Below, piece after piece: positions 8,802-19,900 of a stretch of 64,000 bases of DNA. Position 1 is the stretch's first letter. Each line of letters begins with the position of its first letter. This DNA is from Deltaproteobacteria bacterium (GTDB lineage Bacteria; Desulfobacterota; Binatia; UBA1149; SPBQ01), in NCBI GenBank assembly GCA_029262375.1, contig JAJCZM010000049.1:67992-131991 (forward strand), given 5' to 3'. The position numbers and the translations under genes are program-made. The notes under the pieces were generated by a model that searched no databases, was not told the origin of the DNA, and saw only the letters and a program-made list of their open reading frames with translations.

Positions 8802-11237
8802 GTGTACGACCGCCTCACAATCACCCTTCGTGGGTATGTCGTCTTTGCCGCGACACTCTCTTTGCTCGTCACGGCACCGAGCCACGTGCATGCCGGGCAG
8901 TCCGCCGCCGCCGATGGAAGGGCTGTCATCGGCGTGGTCACCGATGGTGGATCCGCGCGCTCCGGAGATTACTTCGATCTTGTCGCGAGCAGCCTCGCCG
9001 ACCTCTCGGGCACCGAGTACCAGCTAGAGTTCGTACGCGAATTCAACGCGGACTTTTCACTCGAAAGCGTCGAGAACGAACTAAGACGGGCACTGGCCGA
9101 TCCTCGCGTCGAGGTCGTGTTCGCTGCAGGCCCCATGGCCACCGAGATCGCGGCGAATCTTCCCACGAGCGTACGCAACAAGCCGGTATTCGGTGGCTTC
9201 CCGGAACTCTCGGATCGCCGCGGCGATCTCGTGACCGAAGACGGAAAATCCGCCGTTCCCAACTTCACCTTCGCCGCGACTCCGCAGCGGGTCAGTTCGG
9301 ATCTCACGATGCTGCGCAGGCTTACGGGTGCCGAAACGATCCATGTGGTCATGGATGAAGGGTCGGCCGAGCAGATCCGCGCGAACCCGACGGAAGTCGC
9401 CACTATGTCCGAGCGAGTCGGTGCGAAATTGGCCCTCCATGCGCTGCGCTCGAGTGCCGACGAAGCACTCGACATCATTCCAGCGGATGCCGAGGCGGCA
9501 TACATCACCGTCTTGCCGCGCTTCGTTGACGTACAAGCAGTCAAGCTGTTGGCCGGCCTCGCGGACCGCGGCACTTTCACGCTGACGCTGATCGGACCGG
9601 CTGGTGTACTCGCGGGGGCGACGGCATCGCTCGCTGCCGATCTCGACCGCACGCTGGCGAGACGGTCCGCGGTGAGCCTGCACCAACTATGCCGCGGAAC
9701 GAACACGAAAGAACTCGACGTGTACGTTCCCAGCCAAGACCAGCTGTTCATCAATTCGCGCGTCGCCGATCAACTCGGATGGACGCCGGACTACGAGACC
9801 TACTTGTCGGCCGAGTTCACCGCACGACCGGCGAGCAAAAACGCCGCACCGCTCGTATTCGAAGACGCCATGGACATGGCCGCCGAGAACAATGCCGACG
9901 CGCGCGTCGTACGAGAAGGCGTAAACGCCGCGGATGCGGATCGACGGATCGCGCGCAGCGCTCTGCTGCCGCGACTCGACCTGAATGCCGAACACGGCGT
10001 GTCGCGAATCGATTCGCGGATAAACCCGAACTTCCCTGCCAACGGACACGCCGGCAGCTACGGCGTCGAACTTTCGCAGATCCTCTTCGACGATAGTTTC
10101 TGGAGCGGTTTCCGGGCGCAGCGCCGATTGGCCGAAGCCGCCGAGTTCGATGCGCTTTCGGCCGAACTCGATGCGCGCGCAGGCGGTGGATCGGCCTACC
10201 TGCGTTGGGTTCTCGCGCACCGCCTTCACGAGATCGAAGATAGCAACCGCGCCTTGAGTGTGGACAACCTGCGGCTGGCGCGCTTGCGAGTCGAGATTGG
10301 TGCGGCTGAGCCGTCCGAAGTCTACCGCTGGGAAGCTGAAGTAGCGCGTGCACGAGCCCGCACCCAACGTCGCCTGAGCGACCGAGAGGCCACACGCTCG
10401 GAACTCAACCGCGTCATGGGCGCCCCGCGGGAAGCACGCTGGCAGCCCAGGTCGATCCCCATTCGCGATACCGCCGTGCGTTTCATGGACAAGACGCTCG
10501 CACCGGTCGTTTCCGCCGAAGCGTGGTCGGAGCGACTGCACTTGTACTTCCAGAGACTTGCCGTCGAGCGCGCACCGGAACTCGCTTCGTTCGACCACGC
10601 CATCGAAGCACAGGGCATCATCCTCGGCCAGAAGCGCCGGGCATACTTCGCCCCGAGCGTCGCGGTACAAGGCGGCGTGGATCACGTTGTCGAAGGTGCC
10701 GAAGACATTTCTACCGATAGCGAACTGCAATGGACTGCCGGCGTCTCACTGAGCCTGCCGCTATTCGAAAGCGGACGCCGCAGCGCCGACATCGACAAGC
10801 AACGCGCGCTGGTTCGCCAGCTCGATGCACAACGGCAATCGGCCGTTGAGCGCATCGAAACGCGCACGCGCACTACGATCGACCGAATGGCGGCCGACCA
10901 TGCAAATATTCGTCTGAGTCGTCGCGCGGTAGAAGCCGCCGAGAAGAACTATCGATCGATCGAAGAAAAGTACTCGCAAGGGGCGGCAACCATCTTGGAT
11001 CTCCTTGATGCGCAGTCCGGCCTGCTGCTGCAGCGCCAAGAAGCCGAGTCAGCCGTATACAGCTATCTGATTGGCATAGTGGACCTGCAGCGCGCGATCG
11101 CGTGGTTCGAATCCACCGCCGAAGCAGATGAACGCGCCGCACTCGAAACCGATCTGTCGGACTACTTAGGCGGACGAACAGCGCCAGGTGGGAACATCGA
11201 GCAGATCGACGCCGAGAATCGCGAACGGGACGAGTAG
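8802..11237 (+). CDS. TolC-family outer membrane efflux protein with N-terminal periplasmic-binding-like domain
   Basis: GTG start, signal peptide; residues ~35-330 resemble an ABC-type substrate-binding fold; residues ~350-780 are TolC-like coiled coils (ARVVREGVNAADADRRIARSALLPRLDLNAEHG; ATILDLLDAQSGLL). Confidence 0.8.
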   Translation: MYDRLTITLRGYVVFAATLSLLVTAPSHVHAGQSAAADGRAVIGVVTDGGSARSGDYFDLVASSLADLSGTEYQLEFVREFNADFSLESVENELRRALADPRVEVVFAAGPMATEIAANLPTSVRNKPVFGGFPELSDRRGDLVTEDGKSAVPNFTFAATPQRVSSDLTMLRRLTGAETIHVVMDEGSAEQIRANPTEVATMSERVGAKLALHALRSSADEALDIIPADAEAAYITVLPRFVDVQAVKLLAGLADRGTFTLTLIGPAGVLAGATASLAADLDRTLARRSAVSLHQLCRGTNTKELDVYVPSQDQLFINSRVADQLGWTPDYETYLSAEFTARPASKNAAPLVFEDAMDMAAENNADARVVREGVNAADADRRIARSALLPRLDLNAEHGVSRIDSRINPNFPANGHAGSYGVELSQILFDDSFWSGFRAQRRLAEAAEFDALSAELDARAGGGSAYLRWVLAHRLHEIEDSNRALSVDNLRLARLRVEIGAAEPSEVYRWEAEVARARARTQRRLSDREATRSELNRVMGAPREARWQPRSIPIRDTAVRFMDKTLAPVVSAEAWSERLHLYFQRLAVERAPELASFDHAIEAQGIILGQKRRAYFAPSVAVQGGVDHVVEGAEDISTDSELQWTAGVSLSLPLFESGRRSADIDKQRALVRQLDAQRQSAVERIETRTRTTIDRMAADHANIRLSRRAVEAAEKNYRSIEEKYSQGAATILDLLDAQSGLLLQRQEAESAVYSYLIGIVDLQRAIAWFESTAEADERAALETDLSDYLGGRTAPGGNIEQIDAENRERDE

Positions 11238-11271
11238 ACCGAGCAGGCCGCCGAAAGTGAGTGAACGCATC

Positions 11272-12387
11272 ATGATCGCAACTGAGACACGACATCGCTC
11301 GAGACCCGCCATCGGGCGCAGGCTCTGCGCCACGGCGCGAGTGATCGCGCTGGCGGCAGTCGTCGCGACTTTCGCGACGGCATGCGAAAAGGAAGTGCAG
11401 GTCGAACCGCCACCGATTCGGCCGGTGTACTCGCACCGCGTTGCGGCCGCTTCGGCCACGACCGCACGTAGTTTCAGCGGTGTCGTGACGGCATCCGAAG
11501 GTGTCGACCTCGGCTTCGAGGTCGCCGGGCGCATCGTGTCGATTGTCGCCGAGGCGGGACTTCACTACGAGAAAGGCACCGTCCTCGCACGCATCGACAC
11601 CACCGGCTATCAGGCCGAACTCAAGAACGCGCAAGCACAGTTCGCGGCCGCTGACGCGGGCATGCGACGAACGCTTCGGCTTTACGAAAGCGAGAACGCC
11701 AGCAAGGCGCAGCTCGATTCAGCGATTGCGTCGCACGAAGCGGCCGAAGCCGCGCTCGACATCGCGCGTAAGCGACTCGAAGATTGTACGCTGCGAATGC
11801 CGTACGACGGCGCGATCGGCGACGTAATGGCCGACCCGCAGCAAGTCATGTCTGCCGGCGCTCCCGTCGCCGCCATCCAGGGCGCCGGCCTACTCGAGAT
11901 GGAGATCGGCGTCCCGGCGGACGTGGTCGATCAGATTCAACTCGGTCTGGCCGCCTCGATTCGCCTTGGCATCTTCCCCGATCGCGTGTACCCCGCACGG
12001 GTTACGGAAATCTCGCCCCAAATCGCATCGAACACGACCTACCCCGTGACGGTAACGTTCGATGAGAACGGCAAAGGTGTCCGCGAAGGTTTGGACGGCG
12101 AAGCAACACTCGAACTGCCCAACCCGCACGGTAAAGTCGTGAAAGTACCATCGCCGTGCGTCGCCGGAAGCTCCGAATCCGGCACCTACGTCTGGCTGAT
12201 CGAGCCGCAGTCGGGATCGGATCTGGCATTGGTCAAGAAACGATCGGTTCGCATCGGCGCGGTGCGCGCCGGCGGCATGCTGGAGATCATCGACGGTCTC
12301 GTGGGCGATGAGCTGATCGTATCGCGAGGTGTGAACCGCCTGCATGAAGGCGAGTCCGTACGTCTTTCCTCACCAAACGCCCGCTAA
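11272..12387 (+). CDS. RND efflux periplasmic adaptor (MFP family)
   Basis: Lipobox-like ATAC; FEVAGRIVSIVAEAGLHYEKGTVLARIDTTGYQAELKNAQAQ; located between TolC-like and RND genes. Confidence 0.9.
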   Translation: MIATETRHRSRPAIGRRLCATARVIALAAVVATFATACEKEVQVEPPPIRPVYSHRVAAASATTARSFSGVVTASEGVDLGFEVAGRIVSIVAEAGLHYEKGTVLARIDTTGYQAELKNAQAQFAAADAGMRRTLRLYESENASKAQLDSAIASHEAAEAALDIARKRLEDCTLRMPYDGAIGDVMADPQQVMSAGAPVAAIQGAGLLEMEIGVPADVVDQIQLGLAASIRLGIFPDRVYPARVTEISPQIASNTTYPVTVTFDENGKGVREGLDGEATLELPNPHGKVVKVPSPCVAGSSESGTYVWLIEPQSGSDLALVKKRSVRIGAVRAGGMLEIIDGLVGDELIVSRGVNRLHEGESVRLSSPNAR

Positions 12388-12426
12388 CGGTGAGCGTCCA
12401 ATAGTTGCGCTACTTCCACTATCTAA

Positions 12427-15400
12427 ATGATCAACGCCGCTGACATCTCACTTCGAAACAATCGCACTGTGCTGGTGCTGTACGCGTGCTGTATGTTGAC
12501 CGGTGTCGTGTCGTTCCTGACGATCGGACGCCTCGAGTATCCCGAGTTCACAATCCGCGACGCACGCATTACGACGCAGTATCCAGGCAGGACGACGCTG
12601 CAAGTCGAGCAAGAGGTTACCGAGCCGCTCGAACAAGCGCTTCGGCAGATGGTCGAGATCGACGAGATTCGTTCGACTTCAAAACCCGGGATCTCCGTCA
12701 TCACCGTGTCGCTCGATGAGAGCTTGTTCAACCTCGAGCCGATCTGGCAGGACGTACGCAACCGAGTGGCCGAGACCGCCCTCCCCGACGGCGCGTACGA
12801 GCCGGCCGTGAACGACGACTTCGGCGACGTCTTTCCCTATCTGTACGCACTCGTCGGTGACGGGTTCTCAGATGCCGAGCTACTCGACTACGCCGAAGAA
12901 ATTCGCGACGCGCTCCTCGCCGTCGACGGCGTCGGCAAAGTCGAACTGCACGGCGTCCAGCACGAACGCATCTACCTCGAGTTCTCCAGCAGCGAACTCG
13001 CAGCGCGAGGCCTGTCTCCCGAACAAGTCGCGGCTCAGCTGGCCAGTCAAAACGCCGTGGCGGACAGCGGCGATATCCTGCTAGCACAGGAACGCGCCGG
13101 AATGGTGACACTGGGCGAGTTCGAAAGCCTCGAAGAACTCGCCGGTTATCGACTCACGACGGCCGGCTCAGCATCGGCGATCCGGGTGCACGACGCCTTC
13201 ACGATAGTGCGCGGCTACGCGGACCCGCCGCGGTCGATTTCACACTTCAACGGCAAGCGCACGCTCTGCATGGCGGTCTCGATGGTCAAAGGCGGCATCG
13301 TGACAGAGATCGGCGACGAAGTGTCGAAAACGCTGGACAGCATCGAAGCAGCCTTACCCATCGGTCTCGATATCGAGACGATGTTCTACCAGCCGACCTA
13401 CGTCAGCGCGTCGGTAACCGCGTTCATGGTGAACCTGGCGCAAGCATTCGGCTTTGTCGTGCTCGTCATGCTCGCGTTCACCGGCGCGCGCATCGCGGCA
13501 ATCGTAGGCGTCTTGGTGCCGTCGGCTATCCTCCTGTGTTTCGCGTTGATGCCGATCATCAACATTCAATTAGAAATGATGTCGATCGCGGCACTCATCA
13601 TCGCGCTCGGCCTTCTCGTGGACAATGCCGTCGTCGTGAGTGAGCAAATACTCGTGCGTCTCGGTGAGGGCACCGATCGCAGAAAAGCCGTGACGGACTC
13701 GGTAGCGAATCTGACGATCCCGTTGCTTGCAGCCAGCGGTACGACGATCGCTGCTTTCTCGACCATCGCACTGGCCCCCGGCAGCACCAGTGAATTCACT
13801 TACAGCCTGTTCGCCGTGATCACACTCACACTGCTCGGGAGCTGGCTACTCTCGCTGACCTTGATTCCGATGCTCTGTTACTACTACCTGCGACCGCTCG
13901 AGCGTGAGACGTTTGTCGGCAGACAGCTGGAGCGACTCTACGAACCTTACGAGAGACTGTTGCGCGCGACGCTCGCGCGCCGATGGGCGTACCCGATACT
14001 GATTCTCACACTCACGCTGGCCGCCGGCTGGGCGTTTCGATTCGTTCCCAATATCTTCTTCCCACCGAACGAGCGCGGCCAATTCATCGCCGACTTCGAA
14101 TTGCCATTGGGAACCGACATTCTCGTCACCGAAGAGCGCGTGCGCGTACTGGAGGACTGGCTCCTCGAGGATCGCGGCGATCTGGTAGAGAGCGTGTCCA
14201 CATTCATCGGGAACGGTGGGCCGCGGTGGTACCTGTCACTGGCACCCGAAGCACCGAACCCGAACTACGCCTTTCTCAGTGTACTCACGAAGACCGGCGA
14301 CCCGGTCGTCGTCAAGGAGTTGGTCGATGAGTTCAATGCTCTGGCCGCCGAGACGGCTCCGGCTGCAAGAGCGACTGCCAAGGCGTTGGAGAACGGGCCG
14401 CCCGTGGGCGACCCCATCCAGATACGAATCTACGGCAAAGACATCGAAACGCTTTACGATCTTCGCAATCGTCTGGTCGGCGTCGTTTCTCCCGTCGGCG
14501 GCATGCACGACGTACGCGACGATTGGGGCGCGTGGATCAAACAGATCACCATCGATCCCGACCCGGTGCGCGCGCCGCGCCTGGGCCTGACCACGGAAAC
14601 GATCGCACGAACGCTCGGCGCTCAATTCTCAGGGCTTCCTGCAACCACGTACCGAGAGTCCGATCGCGCGATTCCGGTGTTGCTGCGCTCGGCGGAAGAC
14701 TTCCGTACGCGTCCGGAGCGCCTGCCGGACGTACCTGTGTTCGGCGGCCCGATGGGCGTGGTACCGCTCGGTCAGATCGCGACGATTGGCGTTGAACTAC
14801 TACCCGGATCGATATTGCGCGAGGACACGGTGCGCGTCATGACGGTCCAAGGGAACGTACGCGGTCGTTACGCCAGTGCGGCGCTCGCAGAGATCGAACC
14901 GCTGGTCGCGCAAGTCCTCGCGTCGCCCGACTGGCCGAAAGGTTACTGGATCGAGTGGGGCGGCGAACAGGCCGAAAGCGCCGAGGCGCAGGGCAACCTG
15001 CTGTCCGCGATGCCGCTGTCACTGTCGATCCTTTCGCTTATCTTGATCAGCCAGTTCAACAGCATCCGCCGCTTCGGCATCATCATGCTGACGCTGCCGC
15101 CAATGCTGATCGGCGTCGTCCCCGGGCTGATCATGACCGGCTCGTCGTTCGGCTTCATGACCCTGCTCGGGTTGATCGCACTCCTCGGTATCATCGTAAA
15201 TAACGCAATTCTGTTACTCGACGAGATGGACGCCCAACGAGCCAGCGGACTGGAACTCGTCGAAGCCATCGTCGTATCGGCACGATCTCGTTTACGGCCC
15301 ATCGTGATCACGACGACCACGACTATCATCGGTCTGCTGCCACTCGCACTGGGAGGCGGCGGGATGTGGAGCTCGATGGCTTTCGCGATGATGTTCGGGC

Positions 15401-15510
15401 TGGGCTTCGCGACCTTGCTGACGCTCCTGCTCTGCCCGGTACTCTACATGCTGTTCTTGAGCGGCGACGCCGACGAAACGAATCGCGCGAAACACGAGCA
15501 GATCGCGTAG
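12427..15510 (+). CDS. RND efflux transporter permease (AcrB/HAE-type)
   Basis: 1027 aa; TQYPGRTTLQVEQEVTEPLEQALRQM, GLLVDNAVVVSEQI, LGIIVNNAILLLDEM motifs. Confidence 0.95.
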   Translation: MINAADISLRNNRTVLVLYACCMLTGVVSFLTIGRLEYPEFTIRDARITTQYPGRTTLQVEQEVTEPLEQALRQMVEIDEIRSTSKPGISVITVSLDESLFNLEPIWQDVRNRVAETALPDGAYEPAVNDDFGDVFPYLYALVGDGFSDAELLDYAEEIRDALLAVDGVGKVELHGVQHERIYLEFSSSELAARGLSPEQVAAQLASQNAVADSGDILLAQERAGMVTLGEFESLEELAGYRLTTAGSASAIRVHDAFTIVRGYADPPRSISHFNGKRTLCMAVSMVKGGIVTEIGDEVSKTLDSIEAALPIGLDIETMFYQPTYVSASVTAFMVNLAQAFGFVVLVMLAFTGARIAAIVGVLVPSAILLCFALMPIINIQLEMMSIAALIIALGLLVDNAVVVSEQILVRLGEGTDRRKAVTDSVANLTIPLLAASGTTIAAFSTIALAPGSTSEFTYSLFAVITLTLLGSWLLSLTLIPMLCYYYLRPLERETFVGRQLERLYEPYERLLRATLARRWAYPILILTLTLAAGWAFRFVPNIFFPPNERGQFIADFELPLGTDILVTEERVRVLEDWLLEDRGDLVESVSTFIGNGGPRWYLSLAPEAPNPNYAFLSVLTKTGDPVVVKELVDEFNALAAETAPAARATAKALENGPPVGDPIQIRIYGKDIETLYDLRNRLVGVVSPVGGMHDVRDDWGAWIKQITIDPDPVRAPRLGLTTETIARTLGAQFSGLPATTYRESDRAIPVLLRSAEDFRTRPERLPDVPVFGGPMGVVPLGQIATIGVELLPGSILREDTVRVMTVQGNVRGRYASAALAEIEPLVAQVLASPDWPKGYWIEWGGEQAESAEAQGNLLSAMPLSLSILSLILISQFNSIRRFGIIMLTLPPMLIGVVPGLIMTGSSFGFMTLLGLIALLGIIVNNAILLLDEMDAQRASGLELVEAIVVSARSRLRPIVITTTTTIIGLLPLALGGGGMWSSMAFAMMFGLGFATLLTLLLCPVLYMLFLSGDADETNRAKHEQIA

Positions 15511-15549
15511 CCTTTTGCAGAGAGTCGCAGAGTCGCGTCAAAACGCGGA

Positions 15550-16218
15550 TCAGGCGGGATCGGGAACGATCGCCTTCTTTCGCGCGTCGGTACCACCCTT
15601 CAAGAGCGCGAGCGCGATACAGCTCACGGAGAATGCTACGGCCGCGGCCAGTATCACTTCGCCTGGGATCGCGCCGATGTGAGCTCGGTCGGCAAGTTCG
15701 GCGATAGAAACACTCTTTTGCGGATGCCCCGAGAGCTTGAGCCCCCACGCAAGCATCTGAACGGCGAACAAGAACAGATAGATTCTCCGCAGCCGCCGGG
15801 AGACAGCTTTCACCAAAGGCATCGTCGGAGCCGTACGCCCGAGGTGTCCCGCCAACGCCTCACGCAATTCGGCCAAGGCAAGATCGGCCGGCGCAGAATC
15901 GGTAGTGCCTTGTAATGCAGGCGCTACAAATCCACGCTCGAGACGCAGTACGCGCTGTTGGAAGAGATGATAGAACGTCAGCCTGCGCGCCTCGAGAGCA
16001 AGAAACCCGAGCGTCAGGAGCGTCGAGATGAATACGACGTGATGCGGAACACTGGAATCACCGAGCGCGAACGTAACGATCGCCGCGGTCGCACCGATGG
16101 CCCAGTGCGTAGTGCTATCCATGCGTGTACGCCACACATCGGCACGTCCGACCATGGCCCGATAGTAGTGGGCCAGGATCATCGTTCGTTCGCTGGGTTC
16201 TATTGTGCCGTCAGCCAT
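15550..16218 (-). CDS. DUF2270-like predicted integral membrane protein
   Basis: RADVWRTRMDSTTHWAIGATAAIVTFALG..., multiple TM segments; start chosen to avoid overlap with upstream gene. Confidence 0.75.
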   Translation of the reverse strand: MADGTIEPSERTMILAHYYRAMVGRADVWRTRMDSTTHWAIGATAAIVTFALGDSSVPHHVVFISTLLTLGFLALEARRLTFYHLFQQRVLRLERGFVAPALQGTTDSAPADLALAELREALAGHLGRTAPTMPLVKAVSRRLRRIYLFLFAVQMLAWGLKLSGHPQKSVSIAELADRAHIGAIPGEVILAAAVAFSVSCIALALLKGGTDARKKAIVPDPA

Positions 16219-16256
16219 GTCGTCGCCCGTCTCGGCTGAATCTCGGCAGGAAGACT

Positions 16257-16925
16257 CTAGTCGGTCGATATCGACCGGCGCTGAAGCCAACCGCGCTTTG
16301 AGCGGTCGCGTGCTTCCTTTTTCGCGCGCTCGGAGCGAACCTGGTCGAGAATCTCTTCATCGTCGCGACCGCTCAGGCGCGACAGCTTATGGAACTTGTG
16401 CAGTTCAGCGGCCGTGAGATCGGAGACATCAACCGGCTCCTCAATACGTGGCGCGACCACCGGTGCGCTCGAATCGGCCTGCGTCTCTGCTTCCAGCTCC
16501 GCGTCCGAAGCGGCTGCGAGAGCGTCCGCCTCATTGGTGACGTTGGCGATTTTCTCGCAATCCCCGGACTCGACCTCGTCGGCCGGCGGATGGAACTCGG
16601 GGTGGTGCGGGTCGTCGATGAAGCGCCCCATACTATCGAGTACATCGTTGGCGACGCGAAAAACTTCGTCGCGCAGCGCCAGCTGGTCCGACCACTTCTG
16701 GATCGTCGCCTGCCAGTGCGCCAGCTTCGTTGCTGTGGAGGCCAGTTCGAATTCCCGATCACGGAGACGCTCGAATTGGGCACCGATTTCGGCCTGTAAG
16801 GCTTCGATGTTCTCCGACACCGACGCCATGTGCTCTGCTACAGCATCGACCGCCTTCTCATCGTCTCGCGGCGCGACTATCTCGGCCGATTCCGGTTGGC
16901 GCGACAAGTTGCTCAGATCTCCCAC
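16257..16925 (-). CDS. Coiled-coil hypothetical protein
   Basis: Acidic/coiled-coil composition, colinear with 15550..16218. Confidence 0.6.
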   Translation of the reverse strand: MGDLSNLSRQPESAEIVAPRDDEKAVDAVAEHMASVSENIEALQAEIGAQFERLRDREFELASTATKLAHWQATIQKWSDQLALRDEVFRVANDVLDSMGRFIDDPHHPEFHPPADEVESGDCEKIANVTNEADALAAASDAELEAETQADSSAPVVAPRIEEPVDVSDLTAAELHKFHKLSRLSGRDDEEILDQVRSERAKKEARDRSKRGWLQRRSISTD

Positions 16926-16986
16926 ACCCCCATTCTACGACAATCGTATGTCGCCGTTTGTGGATTCCGCGTTTCGGAAAATCGGG

Positions 16987-19900
16987 CTAGTTGAGTGAGG
17001 AAACGTTCTGGACGAGCTCTATTGCCGGAAGGCCCGCCCCAATCACGCCTTCGAGTTCCGGGCTGAGGATGCGGAAGATCTCGGTGGCGAGAGAACTGGT
17101 GAACTCGTAGCGATCCGAAGCGGGCCCTTCGACGAACACCGTCACGGCCCCGAAATATCGATCTCCGACGAGAAATGGGAAAACGCCGGAGCGCGAGACG
17201 GCAACCTCGGAGACGACGTTGCCTTCGGCATCGGTCGTCTTGCGGGCATGGTCGCCGGTACCGGTTTTGCCGCCGACCGGAAGTCGGCCGCCGCGCGGAC
17301 CATTAAGCGCCGCGCCGGTACGCCGCGCTGTGCCATGCGTCGCGACATCGATGAGCGTGTCCTTCAGGACCCGCGCGACGTCGCGAGCCATGACGCGCTC
17401 GCCGTCAACCGGCACCGGAATCGCGATCGTATCGTACGGCGTGTCGGCGCCGAGCCGAATGCGCTCGAAGCGCTGCGTGGGCAGGCGCATTCCGTCGGCC
17501 TGGATGATTCCCATGAGTTCGGCCAATGCAGCCGGTCGATCCGCCGACGCTCCGAGCGCGGTCGCAAGAGACGGCACGAGATGCGCGAACGGATAGCCGT
17601 GACGCTTCCATTGCGCATGCATCCAACGGAACACGTCCACCTCGAGCTCGCTCTTGATCCGGCGATCCTGCGCGTCCTTCTTCTTCGTGCGATAAAGCCA
17701 CGCAAAAGACTCGGTTCGCTCTTCTTTGCTGATCGCCATGAGGCGCGCGGTAGTGGTGTCGGGATCGTCGCTCAGCGCTTTCATCGTCCAGAGTTCGAGC
17801 CAGTCGATTCCCGACAAGTGTGCGAGATCGGAGCGGCTGAACTGCGACGACTCGTAGTCGTCGTACATCTGCGCGAGCGCGTCCTTGTCTAGCAGCCACA
17901 GAGCAGTGCCCGTGTTGAAACGCTGCATCTCCACGGCAAACGCATCTACGTCGAGAGCGGGCTGCATGAAACGAATCGCCGTCGCAGCGTTGCGCGGTGT
18001 CGGCGTTCGGTCTGCGAACGCCAGAGCGCGCATCTCATCCGAACGCATGCCTTGGTAGCTACGATATGCGTTGCGAATGAGTTGCGCGCCCTCGGCGAGC
18101 GCTGCTCGTTCCAGGTAGGACAGCCGGAGCGGATGGTCGAGTCGGTCGAGAACTTCGCGAGTCTCGGATTCCCTGCGGAATGTGCGGTGCGTCACGATGT
18201 CGCGCGTCAACCGGACGAATACGAGATTTATTGAATGCCGAGTCGCATTGGCGACGGAGAACATCGAGTCATCGTCGTCGTCCTTGAAGTTGCCGAAGCG
18301 ATGCAATCCACCGCCGGTATAGAATCGCTCGTCGGGCGATGCCGAGTAGCGACGGTTCATCGCGGCCTCCAGAAACGCTCGGCGCGTTTCCTGCGGCATC
18401 GCTGCGCGACGCTCGGCCGCCCAACGCCCGAGTACGTCGCGCGCGTCAAGTTGATCGGCCTCAACCTCGTCGCAATCGTATAGGTCATTCAAGACTTCGA
18501 GATAGGTCGTGAGCACGCGAAGCTTGGACGTAGAACCGAGGTCCAGCATGACGCTCTCGTCTACGGCGCGCGAGGCGCGCTTCGTGTCGGCGTACAGGCG
18601 CAGCTTGTTGGTTCGTTCGGTGCGCTCGTACAAGGAGAAACTGATCGTCAGCGCCGACGGCGTCTCTGCATTCAGCAATCCGATACGTCGCAATCTTTTG
18701 GAAGTGTCGCTGCTCTCGTCACGAACCGCATCGATGGTGTCCTGAACGCGCCGCTCGATGTCGTCGTACGTCGTCGTGGTCACGCGCGCGTCAATGCGGT
18801 CGATCTCGTAAAGCGATTCGACACCGAGCAACTTGAGCATGCGGATCCGATCCGGGCGTGCATCGGCGCGTGCAAGCGCCATTGGAGTAGTACTGGCGAG
18901 CGGAGTCGGGGCGAACGGAGGATCGGCCGCCAGCGCCGCGTCGCGAAGGCGCGTCGTAATGACTCGACTGTCGGCGAGCATCTCGAGAAAGTGATCAATG
19001 CGTCGGCGCAAAGCCTCCGGCTGCTGCACGAGAAAAAGATAAGGACGATTGGCCGCGAGAATCAGTCCGAGCGCTTGGCGATACGCGTACGCTTTCTCGG
19101 CGAGTTGCTCGTCGGTCTCGGCAGGCGCGCTCAAGAGCTCCGCCGTATCGTGGTAGTCGACGCCATGCCACAGCGCCATGCCCATCGGCAATCCGACGAC
19201 TTCACCGTGTCCCTTTACCGCCGCGAGGCGAATCGTGTTGAGATAGTCGGCAACCAGTTCGCGTCGCGAGTGCGCGGTGTTGCGCCCCTCCACGTATGCA
19301 CGAAGACTCGCGGACGCCATCTGGCGCAGCTTCTCGCGAGGTGAACTGGTCTGAGCCGCCGGCGAGTGCCTCAGCTTCTCGAGTTGTGTCGCCAAGGTGC
19401 TGCCGCCGGCCGCACGGTCGCCGGCAGTGAAACGGCTCGATCCCCATTCCACGGTGGCGCGCGCGAGACGCGGCCATTCCACTGCGGGATTCGTACTCGT
19501 CGCGGGCGCGAGCAGTTGCCTGTTCTCGATGAACAGCAATGAATCGACCAGCAGCTTCGGAATCTCGTCGAACGCGTCAAAGCCGCGCTCAGGCATCTGG
19601 ACTTGGTACGACGGCAGCAGGTGTGCATCGACGATCTCGAGTCCGGCCCTGCCCTTCTCTTTGTACGGCGGCGTAATGCCGAACTCCGATAGCTTGCGCA
19701 GCATCGGCGATGGACTGGCTTGTGCGACGATCTCAAAACCGTTCGCTTCGAGATTGTCGGCGAACGACTCGATCCTGCTGTATCCGAGTTCGCGATCGTA
19801 GGGGCCGTCGGGACCTACGAGCGGTCGAGCGCTGCGACCCGCGACGAGTTGGGACGTCGACTGGCCCGCCACCCACGCAAGAACGCGTGACTGAAGCATG

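Noticed and set aside
9687-10730. 347-aa antisense ORF over the TolC-like gene
   Set aside because: Antisense to a clear CDS; no recognisable motifs.
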